Part shown: in pieces, positions 1 through 6,781 of the stretch
Position numbering within the stretch: position 1 is the first letter of the stretch
Layout: each line of letters begins with the position of its first letter
Assembly (NCBI GenBank): GCA_017450945.1
Contig: JAFSSP010000017.1
Coordinates: 1 to 64,000, forward strand
Direction of reading: 5' to 3'
Length of the DNA stretch: 64,000 nt
Source of the DNA: Clostridia bacterium
GTDB taxonomy: Bacteria > Bacillota > Clostridia > Oscillospirales > CAG-272
The notes under the pieces: generated by a model
The model's database searches: none
What the model was told of the DNA's origin: nothing
What the model saw: only the letters and a program-made list of their open reading frames with translations
Position numbers and translations under genes: made by a program

Positions 1-1
1 G

Positions 2-1255
2 GGATATCGCCGCAAAAACGGTGCGTATATAGACGAAAACTATCTTTATCGTATTTTACGTAATATCCGTTATACGGGTATCGTTGAACACCAAGGCGTA
101 ATATACGACAAAATCTTTCCGAGAATCGTATCGGACGAACTGTGGCAGGCAGTCAGTACTATCACGGACGACAATAAGATAGCGCCAAGCCGCAAGAAGG
201 AGATCTTCGACTTCCTTCTTTCGGGTAAACTTATATGCGGTAACTGCAAGCACAGAATGGTAGGTATAAGCGGAACTTCTCACACCGGGGATTCTCATTA
301 TTATTATGCTTGTCAGGCTGGCAGGCGCAAAAAGGTAAAATGTCCAACGAAGCCGATACGAAAACAGTATCTCGAAGATATCGTCATCGACACGACGGTA
401 AAACTGTTGAGCAGTGTTTCTATCATAAGCGAACTTGCGCAAAAGATTTATGACGTTCACCAAAACGAAACGGCAGACGATACGGCGTTAAAGTCTTTGG
501 AACAAAGACGGAAAGAAGCCTTGCGCGCGCAAAGCAATATGATAAAAGCCATTGAGCAAGGCATTATCACCGAAGCGACAAAAGGTAGATTGACCGAACT
601 TGAAACGGAAATCAATCATCTCGAATTTGAAATCGCAAAAGAAAAAGCGCATAATTACGCTTTTCTGACGGTCGAGCAAATCGAGCATTATTTGAGTCGT
701 TTTGTCTTTGACAACCCAACCGATATGAAGGTGCGGAAGTTCCTAATAAACGCCTTCGTCCGCGAAGTGATATTATACGACGATGAAGTCGTCATCACCT
801 ACAACTTTACCGATAGCCCCGAACATCTCAAAGTCAATAAAGAGCAAACTTTAAGAGAAGAACAGCAGATAGAACGGGCAAAATCATCTTCTTCTTTTGA
901 TTCAGGTTCGACCATTTTGGCAGACTCTCCACCAAAAGAGAAGCAGGGAGAGCTAACGGCTCTCCCTGCTTCTCTTTTTGCCGAGTTTGTCGAAATCGAG
1001 CCCACGCAAATACCGCAAGGCATTTGTTCGCGGGCGGTAACGCTGACATTCCACAATCGCCAAATGATACCGCCCGTATGGGTTCAGATTCCCATCATCT
1101 CCACCAATCAAAAAGAGGGATTGCCGCAAGGCGATTCCCTCTTTTTTGATTGGCGAAAAATTTATAAAATCGAGCCCACGCAAATGCCGCAAGGCTTTTG
1201 TTCGCGGGCGGCGACGCTGACATTCCACAATCGCCAAATGATACCGCCCGTATGA
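2..1255 (+). CDS. Large serine recombinase, C-terminal part (5' end outside the window)
   Basis: This is the C-terminal part of a large serine site-specific recombinase; the catalytic N-terminus lies left of the window. In the visible part, residues 1-75 resemble the Recombinase domain (NIRYTGIVEH). A zinc-ribbon follows with cysteines near residues 79, 82, 104 and 114 (CGNC, then CQ and CP), and then a coiled coil at about 145-215, the usual order in integrases and excisionases of mobile elements. The family-like sequence ends near residue 310. The remaining ~105 residues are translated from two hairpins and two 104-bp repeats, so they are probably an accidental extension rather than a domain. 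The gene likely marks the end of an integrated element. Confidence 0.85.
   Translation, partial: GYRRKNGAYIDENYLYRILRNIRYTGIVEHQGVIYDKIFPRIVSDELWQAVSTITDDNKIAPSRKKEIFDFLLSGKLICGNCKHRMVGISGTSHTGDSHYYYACQAGRRKKVKCPTKPIRKQYLEDIVIDTTVKLLSSVSIISELAQKIYDVHQNETADDTALKSLEQRRKEALRAQSNMIKAIEQGIITEATKGRLTELETEINHLEFEIAKEKAHNYAFLTVEQIEHYLSRFVFDNPTDMKVRKFLINAFVREVILYDDEVVITYNFTDSPEHLKVNKEQTLREEQQIERAKSSSSFDSGSTILADSPPKEKQGELTALPASLFAEFVEIEPTQIPQGICSRAVTLTFHNRQMIPPVWVQIPIISTNQKEGLPQGDSLFFDWRKIYKIEPTQMPQGFCSRAATLTFHNRQMIPPV
934..978. terminator. Strong bidirectional hairpin terminator lying inside the recombinase frame
   Basis: A near-perfect inverted repeat (arms of about 17 bp, AGAGAAGCAGGGAGAGC and its complement) is flanked by A and T runs, as in an intrinsic terminator. 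It lies in frame within the recombinase reading frame, which suggests that the original stop codon preceded it and has been lost. Confidence 0.75.
994..1097. repeat. 104-bp direct repeat, copy 1
   Basis: This copy is about 95% identical to 1168..1271, with only a few mismatches. It contains an inner inverted repeat (CGGGCGGTA and TACCGCCCG) and ends in a T-arm-like sequence. Such repeats beside a recombinase are typical of attachment-site duplications. Confidence 0.75.
1078..1106 (+). other. tmRNA-like 3' end (T-arm plus CATCTCC-ACCA), candidate attachment site
   Basis: The sequence folds as a 5-bp T-stem (ATGGG/CCCAT) around TTCAGATT and is followed by CATCTCC, A and CCA. CATCTCCACCA is the usual 3' terminus of clostridial tmRNA, pairing with a GGGGATG 5' end that carries the G3:U70 identity pair. 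The T-loop has 8 bases instead of 7 and no upstream tmRNA body is visible, so this is a fragment or a look-alike, not a working gene. Confidence 0.4.
1104..1153. terminator. Long hairpin between the two direct repeats
   Basis: CCAATCAAAAAGAGGGA is complemented at the far end by TCCCTCTTTTTTGATTGG, with a GCAA-type loop in the centre. It looks like a bidirectional intrinsic terminator and separates the two 104-bp repeats. Confidence 0.65.
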
Positions 1256-1271
1256 GTTCAGATTCCCATCA
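1168..1271. repeat. 104-bp direct repeat, copy 2
   Basis: Second copy of 994..1097. It keeps the T-arm-like GTTCAGATTCCCATCA but then diverges to AAGATAC, so it lacks the CTCCACCA terminus of copy 1. The recombinase frame ends inside this copy. Confidence 0.75.
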
Positions 1272-1279
1272 AAGATACA

Positions 1280-1486
1280 TTAAAAATAAAACACTTCCTC
1301 AAATTTCCGATCCAGCGCGATGCAAAGCACGAGCGCGAGCTTTGCGGTCGGATTGAATTGGCCGGTCTCGATCGAGCTGATCGTGTTTCTCGAAACACCG
1401 ACCATTTTCGCGAGCTCGGCTTGAGAAATTCCTTTTTCCTTTCGCAAAAGTGCGAGGCGATTCCGGAGTACGAGTTTATCTTCCAT
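1280..1486 (-). CDS. Small XRE-family transcriptional regulator
   Basis: A 68-residue protein made almost entirely of a Cro/C1-type helix-turn-helix (ISQAELAKMVGVSRNTISS, about residues 17-35). It ends in FEEVF, like the short YgzD/XRE regulators that bind DNA as dimers. The start is the ATG at 1486, one base after the TAA of the upstream membrane protein gene, so the two genes are very probably translationally coupled. An upstream in-frame ATG at 1573 would overlap that gene deeply and is rejected. Such regulator/membrane-protein pairs are common in Bacillota; autoregulation is likely but not shown. Confidence 0.9.
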   Translation of the reverse strand: MEDKLVLRNRLALLRKEKGISQAELAKMVGVSRNTISSIETGQFNPTAKLALVLCIALDRKFEEVFYF

Positions 1487-1487
1487 C

Positions 1488-1814
1488 TTAAAGCACTCCC
1501 GAAAGCTGCAAAATCCAGACGACGAGCATGGAGAGCGCAAGAAGTCCCCAGATGATCGCCACGATGAGTTCATGGCGTTTTCTCAGCCGCAGGTATTTGG
1601 TCAAGAACATAATAAACGCCATCGAAAACAGAGCAAAATCCGCTCCCCTGTTCACGTTGTGGAGTACAAACCCGTTTACGGTATCCACGAGGATCAGCAG
1701 CACGACGCCAATGATATAACTAAGCCACGCGCCGCTCTTTTGCGCCTCGCGGTCGGGGAGATCCTGCTCCTTCCCTTCTTTTTGCGCTTTTGCAAGGATT
1801 TCTTCACGATCCAT
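1488..1814 (-). CDS. DUF6442-like small membrane protein
   Basis: A 108-residue protein with a charged N-terminus (MDREEILAKAQKEGKE) and three hydrophobic segments at about residues 29-50, 58-76 and 85-107. Its appearance and its partner, a short XRE regulator, match the DUF6442 family of unknown function. The ATG at 1814 is chosen because GAAAGGAG lies just upstream; an ATG nine codons earlier has no ribosome binding site. A strong promoter lies at 1859..1887. The function is unknown; the tight pairing with the regulator suggests a shared, possibly signal-sensing, role. Confidence 0.8.
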   Translation of the reverse strand: MDREEILAKAQKEGKEQDLPDREAQKSGAWLSYIIGVVLLILVDTVNGFVLHNVNRGADFALFSMAFIMFLTKYLRLRKRHELIVAIIWGLLALSMLVVWILQLSGVL

Positions 1815-1858
1815 CTTCAAATCTCCTTTCAAGTTTGCCAAGTTTTGTTGTCATCCCT

Positions 1859-1887
1859 ATTATATGACCGCCAAGTTTACTTGTCAA
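1859..1887 (-). promoter_or_regulatory. Sigma-A promoter for the membrane protein/XRE pair
   Basis: On the minus strand this is consensus TTGACA, a 17-bp spacer and TATAAT. CAAGTTT-type half-sites recur around it and could be operator half-sites for the XRE protein. Confidence 0.85.
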
Positions 1888-1905
1888 TACTTTTTTCAAT
1901 TTTTC

Positions 1906-1934
1906 TTGCAACTTTTACAAAAATCTGCTATACT
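1906..1934 (+). promoter_or_regulatory. Promoter for the GNAT-plsC operon
   Basis: TTGCAA, a 17-bp spacer and TATACT lie 28 bp before the acetyltransferase start. It diverges from the promoter at 1859..1887. Confidence 0.8.
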
Positions 1935-1961
1935 AAATAAAAAAAGCACTTCGAGGTTCTC

Positions 1962-2642
1962 ATGAATTTTACGACTCTGGAACATCTCGGCCTTGACCAC
2001 GTTATGAAACGTGGGACGGGTGAAATACTGGAAACGGGCAAAGAAGCCTGCCTTCTGCGCGATACGGTCAGCGACGTCTTCTTTTTGGCCTGCGAGGACG
2101 TAAAAACCGGGCTTGCAATGCTCGGCCGCCACGCAGAAAAGATTGACGTTTTGATGACTTCCAACGTTGGGATCGGCAAAATTGCCCTTGCGCGCTACGG
2201 CTTTGACGACTGCATGGAATGCTATCAGGTCGCCTACTTTGGTAAGATTCCTGCAACCGACGAGCGCCTGACCATGCGTGTAGCAGACCTTGGCGATTTC
2301 CAGATCATTGCGGAAAACTATCACCAGTGCAGCGATGACGACCTCAAAAGGATTATTTTGCGCGGCTCGATCCTGCTCGGCTATTATGAGGGACAGCTTG
2401 TGGGCTTTATCGGCGAGCACCTCGAAGGGAGCATGGGACTGCTTTACGTCTTCCCTGCCTTTCGCCGGATGGGCTTTGCCTATTCACTTGAAAGCGCAAA
2501 AATCGCCGAGTTTTTGAAAAAAGGCTTTGTTCCTTTCGCGCAGGTTGACAAAAACAATGCCGCCTCGCTCGCCCTGCAGAAAAAGCTCGGCATGAAGTGT
2601 TCGGAACACACGATCCTGTGGCTCTGGAAAAAGGAAGACTGA
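1962..2642 (+). CDS. GNAT-family N-acetyltransferase
   Basis: A 226-residue protein whose C-terminal half (about 105-225) is a GNAT fold that transfers an acetyl group from acetyl-CoA to an amine. The acetyl-CoA-binding motif A appears as LYVFPAFRRMGFA, followed by the late GNAT signature NAASLALQKKLGM. The N-terminal ~100 residues resemble no domain I can name and may bind substrate. The start is the ATG at 1962 behind a weak CGAGG site. It is 23 bp upstream of a PlsC-type acyltransferase gene and is probably co-transcribed with it. The substrate is unknown. Confidence 0.9.
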   Translation: MNFTTLEHLGLDHVMKRGTGEILETGKEACLLRDTVSDVFFLACEDVKTGLAMLGRHAEKIDVLMTSNVGIGKIALARYGFDDCMECYQVAYFGKIPATDERLTMRVADLGDFQIIAENYHQCSDDDLKRIILRGSILLGYYEGQLVGFIGEHLEGSMGLLYVFPAFRRMGFAYSLESAKIAEFLKKGFVPFAQVDKNNAASLALQKKLGMKCSEHTILWLWKKED

Positions 2643-2665
2643 CTTTTCAAACGAGGTATTTCATC

Positions 2666-3508
2666 ATGTTTGATCCAAAACCGACCAAATACCCCTTCCC
2701 AAAATACACCGACCGCCACTATCTGGTCCTCAAAAAGGACAATGGAACGGTGTTTGACAAGAACTATCCATACATCGACCGCTCGCCCGCCTTCCGCTTT
2801 AAGCAGTTTCTCGTGCGCGTCCTGCTTTCCACGATCGTCTTCCCTGTTGCCACGGTTCGTCTGGGGCTGAAGATCAAGGGGAGAAAGATAATCAAAGAAA
2901 ACAAAGCACTTCTGCGCGGCGGCGTGGTCTCCTGCGCCAATCACGTGCATCTTTGGGACTACATTGCGGTGATGAAGGCGATCCGACCTTTTCGCGCAAA
3001 CCTCCTTGCCTGGGACAAAAACATTCGCGGCGAGAATGCGACCATCATCCGCATGGTGGGCGGCATTCCGATCCCGGTGGGCGATCCGCATGCAACCGGC
3101 GCATTTGTTCATACGATCAAAAATCTGCTCAAGAGCGGCGGCTGGCTCCATGTTTACGCCGAAGGCAGTATGTGGGAATACTACGCGCCGATCCGGCCCT
3201 TCAAAAGCGGCGTTGGCTACTTTGCCTCGCAGTGTGACAAACCGATCCTGCCGATGGCGTTTTCCTACCGCGAACCCGGCTGGATCCGCAAAAAGATCTT
3301 CCGGCAGACCGCGCTCTTTACGCTTTCGATCGGCAAGCCGATCTTTCCCGACAAAGCCCTGCAACGAAAAGAGCGCGAAGAGGACCTCGTCCGTCGTGCG
3401 CACGAAGCGGTTTGCCGACTGGCCGGGATTGATCCCAAGGAAAACCTCTACCCGCCGATTTTTGACAACACCGAACGCATCGATTATTACGGTGGAATTC
3501 CAGAATAA
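2666..3508 (+). CDS. PlsC-type glycerophospholipid acyltransferase
   Basis: A 280-residue acyltransferase of the 1-acyl-sn-glycerol-3-phosphate acyltransferase superfamily, which esterifies (lyso)phospholipids at the membrane. The catalytic NHxxxxD block is NHVHLWD (about residue 94) and the EGS/T block is YAEGSMWEY (about 170). A hydrophobic stretch near residues 55-70 could anchor it. The ATG at 2666 follows CGAGGTATTTCATC; an in-frame ATG at 2597 lies inside the upstream gene. It pairs with the acetyltransferase gene and ends at a bidirectional terminator. A second PlsC-like gene lies at 36459..37259. Confidence 0.9.
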   Translation: MFDPKPTKYPFPKYTDRHYLVLKKDNGTVFDKNYPYIDRSPAFRFKQFLVRVLLSTIVFPVATVRLGLKIKGRKIIKENKALLRGGVVSCANHVHLWDYIAVMKAIRPFRANLLAWDKNIRGENATIIRMVGGIPIPVGDPHATGAFVHTIKNLLKSGGWLHVYAEGSMWEYYAPIRPFKSGVGYFASQCDKPILPMAFSYREPGWIRKKIFRQTALFTLSIGKPIFPDKALQRKEREEDLVRRAHEAVCRLAGIDPKENLYPPIFDNTERIDYYGGIPE

Positions 3509-3518
3509 GAGCCAAAAT

Positions 3519-3545
3519 AAAAAAGCAGCCTTGCGGCTGCTTTTT
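3519..3545. terminator. Bidirectional terminator between plsC-like and VWA genes
   Basis: AAAAAGCAGCC, loop TTGC, then GGCTGCTTTTT; it serves the two converging transcription units. Confidence 0.9.
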
Positions 3546-3560
3546 GTTTTAATCAATGGA

Positions 3561-5354
3561 TCAAGAACGCTTAAAGATCGTTCCGTCCGAAAGCGTGACA
3601 TACATAAACTGATTCGATTGATCGGCAAGATAGATCAGCTTGCCGTCTTCGTATCTGAATTTATAGATGTGGGTAATCGTTCCGGAGAATCCGGGGATAC
3701 CCGCTTCGGTCAGCGTTACAATGCCATCTTCCACCGTATAGTTTCCCATGCCAATGTGACTGCTGATCACGGTTTCGTAATAGCTGAACGTCCCATCCTC
3801 GTTCAAGGAAATCGAAAACGAGTCGGAAAACTCAGGTGCTTCACTGGAATAGCTGTGAATATAATGCCCTACCACTTCGTTATCGCCGTCTTTTCCGGCT
3901 TCTTCAACAAAATCCGGCTCCAACGTGTCGATGAGCGGCTCCTCTTCCTGTCTTTGTTGCGGCTGTTCTCCCGGGTTCCACTCAACCGGCTCAGCAAAGG
4001 TGCCGGTGTAATAACCGTTGATGAGACGAACCATGAGATCGTTGAGATTTTCCACGACCGCGTCCGGAATGTCCGGATCAAGATGCTCGCCGCCGATGCC
4101 CGAGTCGTCGGTCACAAAGATGAAGGTGCCGCCGGTGTAGATGGCCTCTTGACGAACGAGGTATTCGCAGAGCTCATCGGCCCCGCTGCAAAGGATCGGG
4201 CAAAGGCGAATGCCTTTTTCAGCCGCCAGTCTGACCGCGTTTTCAAAGCGTTTTTCGTAGCCTCTTTGCGGATTGTATTCATCCGTGTGAGGCGGTGCGT
4301 CAAGCAGGTGGAAAACGATTTTGGTAGAGGTGTCGTCGCCCCAATCTTTTTCCACGGCCATCTGCAATGCTTCGTCCACGGCTTCCGGAATGTCGTCGCC
4401 GCCGTTTGCATCGTTCTTGGGATCTTTGAGGTTTGCGATCTGTTTCTCAAGGCCCGCTTGATCGGTGACGTTGACAAAATCGTAGTAGGCAAATTTTTCC
4501 TCGTCGTAGTCGTCGCGATAGAAGAGAATTGCAAGATCGATCCGCACGCCGTCGTTCTTGGTGGCAACCCGCTCGATCACATCCAAAAGCTCGGCTCTCA
4601 GATAGTTCAGTTCATCGCCCATTGAACCGGTTGCGTCGATGAGAAGCATCATTTTGATCACTTCTTTTTTGGCTTCTGCGGTATTCAGCCCAGCAACCAG
4701 CTCGCAGGTAGGCGCATCAAAGGAAAGCTCGGTCTCGGCGTCGCCGCTCGTGATTTTGATCCTTCCTTCCGAGATCTCCGGGAAAAGGTAGGCCACGCCG
4801 TCAGAGCCGGTTACAGCGGCAAAGCGGGCTTCCCCTTCGTTGTCAAGGCAAACCACCTTTGCGCCTGCCACAGGGGTCTCACCGACCTTTACGGTCACCT
4901 TGACGCGATTGGTCGAATCAAAACCCCAACGATCGCCTTCGTAGAAGTAGACGAATTTGCCGTTCTCTTCTTTGCTCTGTCCTTTTTTGAAGAGCGATCT
5001 CCAAAAATCGTAGTTGACATTTTCATTCCATGCCGAGGCTGTAATGAGCCCGGCGCGAGGATTGATTTGCTCATATTCGGTCCATTCGCCCGGCATATCT
5101 GAGGGTTCCCCCGCGACTCCGCCGGCAAAATCTGTACCGTAATCTCCATCTCTCAGCGTGCCTTCTTTTGTTGAATGGTAAGAATAAGAAGATCCGTATC
5201 CGTCGCTTTTTGACGGAGCGACTTCGGCGGCAGGATACTCTCCCCCATTGGAATAGGAGTCATCCTTTCCCTGGATGTTGGCGCAAGCGGCAATTCCAAA
5301 CACAAAACAAATGGTAAGCAGAATCGCCATTACTCTTTTCATCATTTTCATCAT
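3561..5354 (-). CDS. Extracellular VWA-domain lipoprotein
   Basis: A 597-residue secreted lipoprotein. The N-terminus has a hydrophobic signal ending in the lipobox GIAAC (Cys about 24), so the mature protein should be lipid-anchored outside the cell. A Ser/Tyr/Gly-rich linker follows, then a small beta-rich carboxypeptidase-regulatory-like region (about 145-225), and a von Willebrand A domain (about 235-450) with the MIDAS motif DATGSMGDE and distal Asp residues. A C-terminal beta domain (about 505-597) ends the protein. The start is uncertain among clustered ATGs (MMKMMK) behind AAAGGAGGG. It follows the sigma and anti-sigma genes and is probably regulated by them. Confidence 0.88.
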   Translation of the reverse strand: MMKMMKRVMAILLTICFVFGIAACANIQGKDDSYSNGGEYPAAEVAPSKSDGYGSSYSYHSTKEGTLRDGDYGTDFAGGVAGEPSDMPGEWTEYEQINPRAGLITASAWNENVNYDFWRSLFKKGQSKEENGKFVYFYEGDRWGFDSTNRVKVTVKVGETPVAGAKVVCLDNEGEARFAAVTGSDGVAYLFPEISEGRIKITSGDAETELSFDAPTCELVAGLNTAEAKKEVIKMMLLIDATGSMGDELNYLRAELLDVIERVATKNDGVRIDLAILFYRDDYDEEKFAYYDFVNVTDQAGLEKQIANLKDPKNDANGGDDIPEAVDEALQMAVEKDWGDDTSTKIVFHLLDAPPHTDEYNPQRGYEKRFENAVRLAAEKGIRLCPILCSGADELCEYLVRQEAIYTGGTFIFVTDDSGIGGEHLDPDIPDAVVENLNDLMVRLINGYYTGTFAEPVEWNPGEQPQQRQEEEPLIDTLEPDFVEEAGKDGDNEVVGHYIHSYSSEAPEFSDSFSISLNEDGTFSYYETVISSHIGMGNYTVEDGIVTLTEAGIPGFSGTITHIYKFRYEDGKLIYLADQSNQFMYVTLSDGTIFKRS

Positions 5355-5396
5355 ACCCTCCTTTGCGGCCCTGCCGCGTGTAAGATCAAATTTGTT

Positions 5397-6068
5397 TTAT
5401 CTCATTGATTCAAAAACCTTTATGACTTCTTCCTTGTCAGCTCCATTGGTATTGGAAATCGAATTCAGGTACCCTTCGCCAATCCAAATGATCTCATAGC
5501 CATCGTTTCGCTCAAAGATCCATGCATCTTCTTCCAAAGGGATTCCTGCATCCTCTTCCAATTCTTCTGTTTTATACGCGGCAGCTTTTTGGGACTCGTC
5601 CAAACTGACGCTATTAAAAACATAGGAATACCCATCAACCGTAAACGAGTAGCCAAGTTGATCGGAATCGGAAATCTCGATAGGATCAGATGCGTTCGCA
5701 GGAAGCCTAAAAGCGCCGCTGTTGCTCTTTTCCGAGGCGGGCTCATAATCGGCGCCATAATCGGCGTTCATATAAGAATCATGAGGAGCGGCCATTTCGG
5801 CGGCGTCAGCCTGCTTTCCCGAAAGAAGATTCGGGAGAATCAGCACAGCACCCAGGACAATGACAAAGCAGGCGGCGACAGGCAAAACCCATTTCATGGC
5901 GCGGTTGAAAGAAAGAATTTTGGCTTTTTGGGGCTCTTTTGCAAGGATTTCTTGGATGTTTTTATCTTCGACTTTTCGTTTGATGTTTGCTAGCATCCGC
6001 TCTTTTGCACCGTCTGCCGGTTCAATTTCATCAATTGCACCTTTGATGCGATTCTCTCTCTCATCCAT
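5397..6068 (-). CDS. Single-pass membrane protein, probable anti-sigma factor
   Basis: A 223-residue protein with a charged N-terminal region of ~55 residues, one transmembrane helix (about 58-80, WVLPVAACFVIVLGAVLIL) and an acidic extracellular domain resembling DUF4367-type regions. That topology, and a start codon overlapping the stop of an ECF sigma gene by 8 bases, is the classic anti-sigma arrangement. The ATG at 6068 is chosen over an upstream GTG because AAGGAGGTG sits six bases before it. No ZAS zinc motif is visible, so the anti-sigma assignment rests on topology and context. Confidence 0.75.
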   Translation of the reverse strand: MDERENRIKGAIDEIEPADGAKERMLANIKRKVEDKNIQEILAKEPQKAKILSFNRAMKWVLPVAACFVIVLGAVLILPNLLSGKQADAAEMAAPHDSYMNADYGADYEPASEKSNSGAFRLPANASDPIEISDSDQLGYSFTVDGYSYVFNSVSLDESQKAAAYKTEELEEDAGIPLEEDAWIFERNDGYEIIWIGEGYLNSISNTNGADKEEVIKVFESMR

Positions 6069-6567
6069 TCTGCCCACCTCCTTCCAAAATGTTTTTTAAG
6101 AGAAGTCTTGCGTCCCGCATTTGATTTCTCACGGTGGATGCGGGGCGATGTAACAGCGCGGCGACTTCGTCTGTGGAGTAGTCTTCATAGTAGTAAAGCC
6201 AAATCACGTCCTTGAGTTTGGGCGGCAGGCTTTTTACCGCGTCCAAGACCTCCGATTGATCCTCTTCTTCGGGAGCTGCGATCTCCGGCATTCTGTCGTC
6301 GTCGATCGAGCCAACCTGCCTGCGCGTATAGCTTTTCAATTTATCTTTGCAGAGATTGATTGCCGTGACCGTCAGCCACTTGCGCTCGTGCGTTTCGTTT
6401 GTAAAAGTAAAGGAACCGGTCAGAACCTTGACGAAAACATCCTCGGCGCAATCCTCCGCGTCGGCCTCGCTCTTCATATAAGTGAAGCAAAGGCGAAAAA
6501 CGTATTTCCAGTGTCTTTCGTAAAAGGCTTCAAAATCCGCATCGGCCATGCGGGCTGTTTTGGCCAT
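6061..6567 (-). CDS. ECF-type RNA polymerase sigma factor
   Basis: A 168-residue sigma factor with region 2 (about residues 12-85, with FEAFYERHWKYVFRLCFTY and the DAEDCAEDVFVKVL segment) and region 4 (about 105-160, with SLPPKLKDVIWLYYYEDYS and a helix-turn-helix). Regions 1 and 3 are absent, as expected for the ECF group. It directs RNA polymerase to a dedicated regulon, normally in response to envelope signals relayed by the membrane partner encoded just downstream. The ATG at 6567 follows AAGGAGGAAGTCGAC. A sigma-A promoter lies at 6648..6676. Confidence 0.92.
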   Translation of the reverse strand: MAKTARMADADFEAFYERHWKYVFRLCFTYMKSEADAEDCAEDVFVKVLTGSFTFTNETHERKWLTVTAINLCKDKLKSYTRRQVGSIDDDRMPEIAAPEEEDQSEVLDAVKSLPPKLKDVIWLYYYEDYSTDEVAALLHRPASTVRNQMRDARLLLKNILEGGGQNG

Positions 6568-6647
6568 GTCGACTTCCTCCTTACAATCATATAACGAATC
6601 AAATCATCATTTTGTCGGAAAATTTTGAAAAAAACTTTTTCAACTTC

Positions 6648-6676
6648 ATCATAGCACAAATCTTCCAAAAATGCAA
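6648..6676 (-). promoter_or_regulatory. Promoter for the sigma/anti-sigma/VWA operon
   Basis: Minus-strand TTGCAT, a 17-bp spacer and TATGAT, about 80 nt before the sigma start. Confidence 0.7.
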
Positions 6677-6734
6677 ATATATATATATTGCACAAATCGC
6701 ACAAAGAGAGGGCGCAATTCCCTTCTGCAAAAGC

Positions 6735-6767
6735 ACAAAAACCGCTTGTGACCAAGCGGTTTTTGTG
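6735..6767. terminator. Terminator after the acyltransferase-3 gene
   Basis: Hairpin AAAACCGCTTG/CAAGCGGTTTT with A and T flanks; it closes the STAS-ligase/acyltransferase operon. Confidence 0.85.
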
Positions 6768-6781
6768 TTTCTTGCAAGCGA

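Noticed and set aside
1078..1106. A complete tmRNA or tRNA gene
   Set aside because: Only the T-arm and acceptor end are visible; the T-loop is one base too long and no matching 5' end lies within range.
2..1255. An intact prophage in the window
   Set aside because: Apart from the partial recombinase, no structural, packaging or lysis genes are present; everything after 1.3 kb is ordinary chromosome.
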